Below, piece after piece: positions 47,194 through 56,059 of a stretch of 64,000 bases of DNA. The notes beneath the pieces were generated by a model that worked only from the letters and a program-made list of their open reading frames with translations, had not been told where the DNA came from and made no database searches. The position numbers were made by a program, and so were the translations under genes. This DNA comes from Ryuthela nishihirai (taxonomy: Eukaryota; Arthropoda; Arachnida; Araneae; Heptathelidae). The DNA is taken from positions 23,229,404 through 23,293,403 of the forward strand of contig JAWZYU010000034.1 of assembly GCA_038380435.1 (NCBI GenBank), given 5' to 3'. The first letter of the stretch is position 1. Each line of letters opens with the position of its first letter.

Positions 47194-47751
47194 ATGCAAA
47201 ACATCTGTATGGTTCTAGATCTCGACGGTTTCCGTGTAAATGGGCGTTTCCTAGTAAGTGAACTCGGATATGCAACTCTGAATGGGAAATGTGGTGTCTA
47301 TCGCTTCAATCTTCGACATCACCAACCTTTGTCGGTAAAAGACAGAAGGACAGTCAACTACATATCTAAATATGTGCTAGGCCTACCCTTTCATCCTCTG
47401 CTTTGTGAAAAGGTGTGGTCATTAGATCACGTTCCTAACATTGTGAAATATGCTTACAAACTTGCACGTACTGAAGAAGCTACTGTGGTGGGTTACAAAG
47501 GAGGTACTGTGGAAAGAATTCTCTTGGAACAATTAAATCTTCCCAGTGTTAATCTCGAACTTTACGGCTGCCCCAAATATTGTGATCTCCCAAAAGATTC
47601 CGAGTTTGAGTGCGGATATCACACTGGAGAGGATGTCCACTGCTCTTTAGCCGAAACAGCTGCTTTCTTTGGATGGATCGACTGTCGTCTCGTCGAGAAC
47701 ATGTCCCAACAAACACCCTCTTATCAGATCATTCCTGATTGGTCGTCCTAG
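47194..47751 (+). CDS. possible RNase H-fold/DEDDh-like protein of the Polinton-like element
   Basis: An intact 185-residue frame; the ATG at 47194 is in good context (gcaaccatgc), while an in-frame extension upstream has no ATG. The N terminus reads MVLDLDGFRVNGRFL, with a DxD pair on a hydrophobic strand, as in exonuclease motif I. VVGYKGGTVERILLEQL (about residues 97-113) resembles motif II in position. HCSLAETAAFFGW near residues 149-161 resembles the closing HxxxxD/E motif of DEDDh nucleases with E in place of D. These are pattern resemblances, not a database match. Eight cysteines in the second half (for example GCPKYCDL) are unexplained. It lies 53 bp before the PC4-like gene on the same strand, suggesting joint transcription. 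Possible role: nucleic-acid processing for the element. Confidence 0.65.
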   Translation: MQNICMVLDLDGFRVNGRFLVSELGYATLNGKCGVYRFNLRHHQPLSVKDRRTVNYISKYVLGLPFHPLLCEKVWSLDHVPNIVKYAYKLARTEEATVVGYKGGTVERILLEQLNLPSVNLELYGCPKYCDLPKDSEFECGYHTGEDVHCSLAETAAFFGWIDCRLVENMSQQTPSYQIIPDWSS

Positions 47752-47804
47752 GTGGTGCGGCTCTCTAGTTAAATAGGGAGCAAGTGTCATGTGCCACATT
47801 GTTC

Positions 47805-48600
47805 ATGATGCAGTCTATCAATCCAGATGCGTGGTGTCTCGGTGAAGATGTTTACATTGTACCTACACTGTTCAAAAATAAGTTTTCTGTGCACGTACGC
47901 CACTACAAGAAATTGGAAAATGGCGAACTCATCTACCCTACACCTGCAGGGGTTACCCTCTGTAGGTGAATGGGAGGCTTTGTGTGCTGCGGTTCCCCAC
48001 ATAGAGGACCAAGAGAAAAACGGTCCCGATCAACAGACATCGTACGTGATGCATGGTTTACGTGCCTACATGTATCGCACTGCAGGTGGTGAACGCTGTG
48101 TCGACTTCATCAAAGAATCGACCGACCAAAGAACTCTACAGTTCCGTGTGGTGAGACGGTGTATAACACTGAATGCTTCACAGTGGTTCACACTGGCTCT
48201 GCACGTAGACGAAGTGACACACATTGTGCATAGTGTGTGCGGGACCCCCAAAGATCACCATCTCCGTAGAGCTATTATGGAACATTCAGAATCTGTTCAC
48301 CCTTTCCTGCTGGGTCCTGTTTTCGACGGCCCCGATTGTGTTTACCTGCTGCTGGTGAATAGTTTTCAGCAAGAACTTATGCGCGTGATACCGTTAGATG
48401 GACTACAACCCGAAGAAAAAATACCGACCATCGTAGGGTGGTCTGGTGACTTGGACATTAACGCCTTGGCACAGGTATTTGTGGATATGGCCTGGAAACG
48501 AGGTCTGTTGAATTTTGTAGATTCTGGATTTGTGTGTGGTCTAAAATATAATGCTATTGTCGACGAGGCAAAAAATGAAATATACAAATTAAATAAATAA
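47805..48600 (+). pseudogene. protein with two PC4-like domains, one frame break
   Basis: The first frame from ATG 47805 encodes GEDVYIVPTLFKNKFSVHVR and HYKKLENGELIYPTPAGVTL. This matches the beta-strand pattern of the PC4/p15 single-stranded DNA-binding domain. It stops at 47969. The domain's closing helix (VGEWEALCAAVPHI) lies in the next register, open to 48600, so a small indel near 47960 splits one domain. A second PC4-like pattern follows: ERCVDFIKEST, RCITLNASQWFTLALHVDEV (about 48090-48230). The remaining ~110 residues (DCVYLLLVN, VGWSGDLDINALAQVF, GLKYNAIVDEAKNE) are unrecognised. The stop codon overlaps an aataaa signal (aataaataa). PC4 proteins bind single-stranded DNA and act in transcription or replication; a duplicated domain in a mobile element suggests an analogous role. 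The break could also be a sequencing error or recoding. Confidence 0.7.
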
Positions 48601-48779
48601 TTGTAACCTTATATAATGTGTCTGTCTTTTCATCCTATGTCATTTTAGTCCTGGTATGGATAGGAGAAAGAAGGTGTTAGCTAGTGTGGGTAGTGTAATT
48701 GTGACAGTGTTAACGATAGCTGTACTGAAGTTATAATGCTGTATTACGCAAATATACAATTTTAAAGTATTTCATTTTC

Positions 48780-49030
48780 TCAGATACACACTTTTAAAGT
48801 ATTACATTTTTTAAAGTATTACATTTTCCCAGATACACACTTTTAAAGTATTACATTTTTTAAAGTATTACATTTCCCCAGACACACACTTTTAAAGTAT
48901 TATATTTTCTCAGATACACACTTTTAAAGTATTACATTTTTTAAAGTATTACATTTTAAAAGTATTACATTTTTTAAAGTATTACATTTCCCCAGACACA
49001 CAATTTTAAAGTATTACATTTTCTAATATT
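48780..49030. repeat. tttaaagtattacatttt tandem repeat
   Basis: About nine copies of a short unit (ttttaaagtattacattttt with cccagacacacac or tcagatacacac spacers), just beyond the 3' end of the PC4-like gene. No coding potential. Confidence 0.9.
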
Positions 49031-49129
49031 CTTCTTTATACATAGTTTGCCCAATAAAAATCATATATTTATTCACACCACATATATGGAAATTTTGCCT
49101 ACAGTACAGGTCTGAGAAAAAATGTTCCA

Positions 49130-49970
49130 CGAGAGTAAACACTCGATTGTGGAAAAATTTAACCGTTGTAATAAAAGACAACATGCTTCACACTTTTGCT
49201 AGCTTGAGCAAAAATCTAAGTAACTAAAGTTTGAAAATTAACATTTAGAATAAAATGACTTTACAGGTTAGAAAACTCTATGCACGTTAATAAATGGTTG
49301 AGTGCCTTAAGGGCTGCACAGTGTTAAATAAAATTTTATTTACCTAGCAGTAGTTGAAGGGATTGTATCAGCAGCCGCTGCTGTGGCAGTGGCGATGCGC
49401 TTGCGATGGGTCAGGGACAGTTTCAGCGTCCTCTGCTGCAATTCCTGCCTTGCATGGTGTTGGAGGCAAACGCGTTTCACAGCCCGGTCCTCGGGCTGCG
49501 AAGGTCTTTTGGCTGCAGCGTCCAGATCATGAACCATCCTTAAAGGACCTTCGAAGCAATCCCTTTCCGTGGGGACCCTAAATAGATAGATAATTCCGTC
49601 TCAGAATATGCAGTACATTTACATGTTTTTCATCTTAGAACATAAAAGGTAACATGGTTCACACTTTACAGGTATGAGCAAAAAATCTAAGTAACTATTT
49701 AACTAAAGTTTAAAAATTAATATTTAGAATAAAATGACTTTACTAGGTATAAAACTCTATGTTGATCAGTTGTGTTGTAATAAAAGACAGCATGCTTCAC
49801 ACTTTGTTAGCCTGAGCAAAAAATCTAATATTCAACTAAAGTTTGAAAATTAACATTTAGAATAAAAATGACTTTACTAGGTATAAACCTCTATGTACGT
49901 TAGTAAATGGTTGAGTGTCTTAAGGACAACATAGCATTAAATAAAGTTTTATTTACGCAGCAGTAGTTGA
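49130..49970. repeat. duplicated ~200-bp segments around minus-strand 3' ends
   Basis: Segments at about 49150-49350 and 49770-49965 share ttcacactttgctagc-like, attaacatttagaataaaat, gactttac, gttaataaatggttgagtg and a polyadenylation region (on the minus strand taaataaaa overlapping the stop codon). A third partial copy begins near 49640. Confidence 0.88.
49340..49577 (-). CDS. candidate 3'-terminal exon a of a minus-strand gene
   Basis: Minus strand: a splice-acceptor-like attatctatctatttag precedes an open frame from 49577 that runs through CFEGPLRMVHDLDAAAKRPS and a basic, alanine/threonine-rich tail to a stop that overlaps taaataaaa. About 78 residues; low complexity at the end. No family recognised. 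It may be joined to the pieces upstream at 50193-50471 by splicing, or it may be one of two alternative last exons. Confidence 0.4.
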
Positions 49971-50012
49971 TGATCCAGCTGCAGGAACGTTGGAGACTTG
50001 CTCAGTAGACAT
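49953..50012 (-). CDS. candidate 3'-terminal piece b of a minus-strand gene
   Basis: A short frame (MSTEQVSNVPAAGSSTTAA) ends in the same way as exon a, with taaataaaa overlapping the stop and a shared ACTACTGC before it. It seems to be the homologous last segment in the second duplicate. Upstream reading frame continues to about 50050. Start and joining are uncertain. Confidence 0.3.
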   Translation of the reverse strand: MSTEQVSNVPAAGSSTTAA

Positions 50013-50192
50013 CTCGGGATGGATAGCAGGTATTGACAACTCAGTAGAACAGTTGAAAACGGAATGTCCGTGGGCTGACTTGACACCGTATATATACACC
50101 GTTCAATCTTCTGATACATGTCACTCTCTGGCCACTCCACGTTACTTTGACCTTGTTCTGGCACATCACCTACCCTTAGAGAACAACAACGT

Positions 50193-50471
50193 CTATTTTG
50201 AAACCTTATGAGTATCAACAATCACACTGAGTGCTGGACACTCCAGCTCCCGTCGTGTTTTGAAACTTGCTAGCTGACCGGTAAGAGGCTTAATAATGAG
50301 TGTCGACACGTAGTGCATGATGAAACCCAGCTCCACTCTCTGTTTGATTGTGCCACGTACGGATTCAGGAATGTCTATAACGAGTTTGAAATTTTTCCAT
50401 TGTCGGATCGGTTCTTGTTCAAGGATTGCATCAACAAGGAGTTGGCAAAATGAAGCGGGGGGGGGGGGCAT
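50193..50471 (-). CDS. unrecognised minus-strand ORF of the Polinton-like element
   Basis: From ATG at 50471 it encodes 92 residues: MPPPPASFCQLLVDAI, EQEPIRQWKNFKLVID, then a hydrophobic GFIMHYVSTLIIKPLTG and a C-terminal VIVDTHKVSK. The first codons lie on a homopolymer of eleven or twelve cytosines, prone to length error, so the true start may be different. No family recognised. It converges on the plus-strand genes, giving the element an ambisense layout. Confidence 0.45.
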   Translation of the reverse strand: MPPPPASFCQLLVDAILEQEPIRQWKNFKLVIDIPESVRGTIKQRVELGFIMHYVSTLIIKPLTGQLASFKTRRELECPALSVIVDTHKVSK

Positions 50472-50499
50472 TGAGGCAATGCGTTCGAATCTCACTGCT

Positions 50500-51190
50500 G
50501 GGAGAAGGATTTTTTTTTTCAGTTAAACACATCTACAGAAAACTGATTTATTTCGACCGTACGATGATTTTTAATAAAGGTAAGGGAATTTTGATGAGTG
50601 TTTAATTACTAGGGAGTTGATTAGTTTACTTGGAAAAATGAATACCGAAGGAGAATAGCATGGAATTTTAATTATAAGGGAATCGTTTAGCCGTCTTGGT
50701 AAAATGAATAGCAAAGGATTTTTAATAGAAACGGTTTTTAATAGAAAGGGTTTTAATTACTAAGGAATAAATACAACTTTGTGAGTTGATTTTCTGTTAA
50801 GTTTTACAATTGCAACCTGCATTAGACATTCTGAGTGTCGCCATTCAAAAAGAGCTGAACTGACTTGTAAAATTTCAGATGAATACCAAGGGAATTTTTA
50901 AATACAGGAGATGTACTAAAATACACATTGGACGCAGCCGGTTAAATTTTTAAGGGAAGAGAATTTTGGTGTTTAATTACTAAGGACCTGATTTTCTGTG
51001 AGACGCTGCTTTTACAATTGTATCATCCCTTTCTATGCAATTATTCCGAGTCTTGCATCAGCCAATCCTCAGGAAGGAGGGGGCTTAAATTATAGGTAGG
51101 GTTTAAAAGGTCAACCAGGGGATGGTCTGCAAGAGGAGGGAGGGCTTAAAATATAGGTAAACCATTGGGGAGTCTGAAATAAAGAAAAAC
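50500..51190. other. noncoding part of the element before the right TIR
   Basis: Loose internal repeats (ttaattactaaggga, gattttctgt near 50610-51000) and a purine-rich stretch. Likely the promoter side of the minus-strand gene; no specific motif seen. Confidence 0.4.
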
Positions 51191-51191
51191 C

Positions 51192-51669
51192 GGAAATTGG
51201 AGTTAAAATAAGGTTTTTTTTTCCGAAAATAGTACTCTTCATTTTCAACAGATGGCGCCATGGTGTTTTTTAATAAGGGGGAAGGAATTTTTAATAGGGG
51301 GAAATCAAAAATCGAAGAATTAGAATAAGGTATTTTTTTTGGGGGGGGGAATTAGTGTTCCTCAGAGGCACCAGATGGCTCCAGGGGGTTTTCATAAGGG
51401 GGAGGAATTTTTCATAAAGGGGGAAATCAAAAATCGAAGAATTAGAATTAAAATAGGGTTTTCTGAGGAATTAGTACTCTTCATTGTCAACAGATGGCGC
51501 CACTGAGGGGGAAAGGGTTTTTTAATAAGGGGGAGGAATTATTAATAAAGAGGCGTGGCATGTTACGTAATGATTACGCCATGTTACGTCATAGTGGAAG
51601 TGGGCATGGCCTGTGACGTCACAGGGGGGAAAGCACTGTGGAGGACTGCCCGAGTGTGACTATACTACT
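51192..51669 (-). repeat. right terminal inverted repeat
   Basis: Reverse complement of the left TIR with the same three ggcgccatct modules and outer TGACGTCA sites; ends ctatactact. Confidence 0.93.
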
Positions 51670-51675
51670 TAACTA
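51670..51675. repeat. 6-bp target site duplication, right
   Basis: TAACTA, identical to 46599-46604. Confidence 0.85.
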
Positions 51676-51905
51676 AAATAAAACCGCCTTTTTTGTTAAA
51701 TACTTTATTTTCAGAAAATCCAGAATTAAATGCTGATTAATTTGGCATACAACATGCCATAATTGCTTTCATTAGTTATTTGGCTAAAAAGTTCTAAAGT
51801 TAAAATTTTTTTTGCCTGAGCATAGAGAGAAAACAGCTTCGACTCTGGATGGAAACCTGTTTTTCAGGTTTGACACTGAAAGGGTTAAGGAGTTAATCTA
51901 ATATT
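51676..51905 (+). repeat. interspersed repeat R3, right part
   Basis: Continues R3 from 46598: tactttattttcagaaaatc, gctgattaatttggcata, ctgaaagggttaa, matching the reverse complement of about 54905-55080. Confidence 0.8.
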
Positions 51906-52083
51906 AAGTTAATTAAGCCCTATATCTGAATTACTATTAACATAATGTGGAACTGTACCTAATAAAATGGCCTTTTGAATATGCACTGTAGTGCAAAAAG
52001 TGTCCGGACACTTTCATGCTAAGAGAACGAATAGCCACATTTAAATCAACCTAACTTTAAAAATAACCCTTTTACGGAAAAAA

Positions 52084-53076
52084 GTCATCATCATCATCAT
52101 CAAGTAGTCATGGGCTACGTAGGTCCAACCAGACTGCACAATTTAGTTCTCAAAGCATATCTGTCCTGAGCTATATCTGCTGTTTCTTTCCACTGCACAC
52201 CAATTCTAACAAGGTCCTGTTTGACATTGTCTGTTCACCGTATCCTAGGTCTCTCCCTCTTTCTGAGGCCTTTAGGCATACTGTTCGCTAATCTATAATT
52301 ATCGATACAAACAGCAGGGCCAAACCAACGCAGGCTCTCTCTGCACAATATACTGTTCAGAGGAGGTTGCTGACTCCTTTGCCTAACCTCTTCATTACTT
52401 ACAAAGTTGAACCACCTAATGCCCAAGATACTGTGTAAGCATCTAGAATTAAACGCATTAAGTTTCCTATTGTTTGCAAAGCGTCCAAGTTTCACTATCA
52501 TAACTAACCCCAGAAAGAACCAAACTATTATACAGTCTATTTTTTGTCTTTAGGTGTATACACCTATTTCTCCACACTCTCCAGATTCCTAAAAGTCCCA
52601 GAGGCAATCCCTATTCGTCTGTTAATCTCATGCCACACATCATTGTCAATGACAGAACTTCGGTTATTTTCTGAGCATGAGATTAACAGACGAATAGGGA
52701 TTGCCTCTGGGACTTTTAGGAATCTGGAGAGTGTGGAGAAATAGGTGTATACACCTAAAGACAAAAAATAGACTGTATAATAGTTTGGTTCTTTCTGGGG
52801 TTAGTTATGATAGTGAAACTTGGACGCTTTGCAAACAATAGGAAGAGCATTCGTTACATAACTCCAAAGATAATTAAACTGAAACACTTGCTCAAGGGTA
52901 CAACCATTCAAAGCGACTGAAGCACCAACTGCCTGACCAATTTTCATCACTTTAGTTTATCTCTGTTTATCACCAAACCAGTATTACCAGTCTCATCAAC
53001 AGCCCTAATGAAAGAATTCATCTCATCAACATCAGTAGCCAACAAGGCCAAATCATCTGAAAAATCTAAATCAGAT
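52084..53076 (-). mobile_element. 5'-truncated RTE-like LINE with internal palindrome
   Basis: Starts with the tcatcatcatcatcatcaag tail and follows the C-terminal coding part of the RTE family (PPLNSILCRESLRWFG near 52350; FNYLGS region degenerate) up to a breakpoint near 53076. The 168-bp palindrome 52466-52842 is inserted within it. Confidence 0.88.
52466..52842. repeat. near-perfect 168-bp inverted repeat
   Basis: 52466-52633 and 52675-52842 are reverse complements without a difference that I can see, with a 41-bp spacer. As a result both strands carry almost the same open frame (MSLGVYTYFSTLSRFLKVPE at its start). The left arm is in register with the LINE; the right arm is extra. Confidence 0.95.
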
Positions 53077-53479
53077 TTACGGAAGCTGAAATATTTAAGT
53101 GAAACTTTTCCTAGTTTTGAAAATTTACTTCAAAAAGTTAAATCACAACTGTTTTAACAAGTTGTTCGCAATATAGATGCGATATTTGAATTTTGTTTAA
53201 GGATTTTTGAAGTATTCATCAATTTGGGGGGAAAATGTTTTGGTAGTGTGGTGTGTGATAACATCTGTTGTTGAATATTATAGCTTCCATAACTCTCTGA
53301 ATATTAGATTAATATTATAGAAAATAAAGATTTAGAGAGCTTTGACTGAGGTCTTCAATTTATGTCGAAAGACTTTTTCCGGTAAAAAACTTATTTTCAA
53401 AGTTAGGTAGATTTGAATGTGAATATTCGTTCACTTAACGTCAAAGTGTCTGGACACTTTTTCCTCTATAGTGTCTCCC

Positions 53480-54900
53480 CTCAGTCGCCATTCGAGTTGC
53501 TGCATCAGATCGATTCTCGAATGCAAAGGGTCAATAACCTATTCCCGTTTTTACCGATGGAAAGAAAATCCTTTAGCTTTGAAAGAAGGCATTTTAAATT
53601 CAAAATATGTCACAAAAATGATAGAGAACAACGAAAAGGAAATTCCCTAAAATTGCTTCAAGCATTTAAAGTTAAGAATGGATTGTTTTAGTATGAAGCT
53701 GCATAATTGGTATGATAAAGTTTAATTTTACGATTTTAGTCCTATTTTTTAGGTTGAAATATAATTAAAAGTATTGCTAAAGTAAGTCCTATCTTTTAAA
53801 AATCGTTCTTTGAGGCGAAGTGCTTAATTCTATGGTTCTCCTATCTGCCATTAGAGATCACCAGCGACTTCATTTTTGATCATTTCAAATTATTGTTTAT
53901 AACAGTTCATAACAATAAAACACAATTTAGAAGCATTACAGTAAAGACAAAAACATTTTTAAAATCGAAAATCTGCTAAAATATTGATTGTATGGATGGT
54001 GATGTGCCAAGTTTCCAGATGATGCAGTTTCTAGTAGTGATAAAATCAATATTTTTACTTTAAAAGTTTAGAAAGCCTTACAACTCTGCTAGATTGAAAA
54101 CAATGCCAGACGACTGGAAATCACAACCAATCAATAATCTGTATATTGGACAGCAGAATGAAACATAAACTAAATTAATGCTACTTGATGTTATTTACAA
54201 TGACTAAACATGCACATACATTCACTGCAGACTCTAGTATATTTATTTTAAACTTTATCATAATTTTTTCAAAAGAATCAACAGGTAAAAAAAATAAATA
54301 ACTTGAAGTTCTCTGTTGGTGAGCAATAAAATTGCTACCAAAAGTATTATTGGTTAGTACCTTTACTAAAACAAATAAATTATCAGCATCCCTCATCATT
54401 ATCTCAAACTCTATGAGGCGTCACTTGGCGGCAAGAATGCTGAAGATTAAACTTGTCACTCGCAAGTATCCCGGAAGTTTCTTTTACTCCCCATCCTCTG
54501 AGGTATGGTATGTCAATTTCTCCTTAATAACTTTTGATACTTGATAGCATTGAACATTTGTTGAAGTGCCTAAAAATATTTAACAGTGTCATAGAGAATT
54601 AAAGATTTCAATTTAAATTTAAGTTTATCCTTCAAACTATTTGCATATTAAATGTTTTTAGGAACAAACTTCCACTTCACTGAAGACGGAGTGCTGTCCA
54701 TGTCCCAAAAAGCTTCCGGGTTTGCTCTTAAAAACTTTTAATATGCAAATAGTTTGAAGGATGAACTTCATTTTATTGCTCAATGACAGAACTTTTTCTG
54801 AGCATGAATGTCTTTTTAATTAGGTAACATATATATATCACAGATTTAAAATGTTATTTTTTGGTATTTAATTAGAAATAGTTATCAAAACTGCCATTAC
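53480..54900. other. noncoding interval with a 35-bp inverted repeat
   Basis: 54626-54660 and 54729-54762 are inverted copies (ccttcaaactatttgcatat) around a spacer that is more GC-rich. No supported gene. Confidence 0.6.
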
Positions 54901-54904
54901 AATT

Positions 54905-55560
54905 AATTAACCCTTCCAGTGTCCCAGCCATTCAACTGGTTTACATCCAGAGACAAAATTTAACTTTAGAACTTTTTTGCCAAAAGAATAATGAAAGGAA
55001 TTATGACATGTTATATGCCAAATTAATCAGCATTCAATTCGGGATTTTCTGAAAATAAAACATTAAACAAAAAAGACAACCAGTTGTATTTTAATAGGAC
55101 TTTTTTTTTAGAATCGTGTAGTAAAAATGCATCTGGCAACACAAAAATTTATTTAAAAACCCTAATAGACAGAAATGATACAGACACATGACAGAAAGGC
55201 TATTTATTTCTGAATAAGAAAAGAAATAATTTTTTTGCTTAAACATTTCTTCCATTTTGTAATTTTTCCCCCCATACCATACTATGAGAAAAGTCCATGC
55301 TTGTTGCAGAGTCCAATAAACAAGTCAACTTTAGAATATTTTTAATAAATAACTAAACAGAAAGATACATAGGTAAAGGTACATAGTTAAAAATTACTTC
55401 CGAAATCATCCATTTTTAAAAATAGCAGTATTTTATTAATTATCAGGAGATTTTAGAAACTTTAACGAAAAATTTGTTGAAAAAAGTTCAAATCAAACAT
55501 CTGAGTTTGAATTAGGAGATTGCTTCAGCATACAGCAATGTTAACAAACAAATTGGCAAT
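54905..55560 (-). repeat. interspersed repeat R3, unoccupied copy
   Basis: Begins aacccttccagtgtcc; in reverse complement it parallels 44440-44605, 46150-46598 and 51676-51905. The position equivalent to the Polinton-like insertion, at about 55105-55125, has no insertion. Confidence 0.8.
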
Positions 55561-55810
55561 ACCTTATATCGCAATAAAATACAACTGAGAGCTAATTTGA
55601 TAAATTTAATTCATCGTGATTAATTGCTGTACAATCAAAGTTAAAAATAAAGTCGAGAGGAGTGCTTTATATATCTATTTAACTGTAATTGAACTAATAA
55701 CTTCTCAGTTACAACTATTATGCTCGAAAGATGATATTCCTTCATTGGTTCTGTTTAAACTGCTCTCGTTTTTCATGCAAAGGAGCAATAGAATAAAGGA
55801 ACCATAGTTA

Positions 55811-55949
55811 CTAGTTGTTCAGTGAAGAACTTGAAGGTGAATTTGCTGGCAGAGGCTGCGCATTATCACATCTGCTGTTCATCTGTTGGGGACTGTTATC
55901 ACCACCATTGCCTGCATTTTGTTGATGCACTGGCCATTTTAATCTGATG
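55811..55949 (-). CDS. weak candidate last exon of a host gene
   Basis: Minus strand: a pyrimidine-rich ctttctcgtcggccttcccatcag acceptor precedes an open stretch of about 46 residues ending PLPANSPSSSSLNN and a TAG. The Q/N/S-rich composition is like the tail of a regulatory protein. No family recognised and no polyadenylation signal is close. Confidence 0.3.
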
Positions 55950-56059
55950 GGAAGGCCGACGAGAAAGACTTGTCACGACACTGAGGCGATCCTCAGCCGT
56001 CACGTGATCAACTTAGTCCGGTAGCTGCAAACGCCACTCGATTCGTTCGCACAGAACCT

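Larger units (their letters stand above)
46605..51669 (+). mobile_element. 5,065-bp Polinton-like element with long TIRs
   Basis: Bounded by ~475-bp inverted repeats starting AGTAGTATAG and by the TAACTA target duplication. Long TIRs beginning AG and 6-bp duplications are characteristic of Polinton/Maverick elements. Contents: plus-strand gene pair 47194-48600, a tandem repeat 48780-49030, convergent minus-strand coding pieces 49340-50471 with duplicated 3' ends. None of the usual Polinton genes (protein-primed polymerase B, integrase, packaging ATPase, protease, capsid) is visible. It is therefore likely a non-autonomous relative mobilised in trans, or a new type of element. It interrupts repeat R3. 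Confidence 0.88.
51984..53475. mobile_element. TIR DNA transposon (Tc1/mariner-type ends), nested
   Basis: Left end tagtgcaaaaagtgtccgga and right end, reversed, tagaggaaaaagtgtccaga are inverted repeats extending about 85 bp (both continue into gaacgaata and caacctaacttt-like sequence). TA at the tips fits Tc1/mariner. No transposase remains; most of the interior is the LINE fragment 52084-53076. Confidence 0.75.

Noticed and set aside
49990..50211. Plus-strand 73-residue frame
   Set aside because: Overlaps the minus-strand coding piece; starts without support, and no homology recognised.
46605..51669. Parvovirus/densovirus-like integration (about 5 kb, long ITRs, ambisense layout)
   Set aside because: No NS1-type helicase or capsid motifs were seen, and the 6-bp duplication with AG ends fits a Polinton-like element better; not fully excluded.
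52544..52744. Pair of almost identical proteins on opposite strands
   Set aside because: Explained by the 168-bp palindrome and LINE sequence; not two genes.
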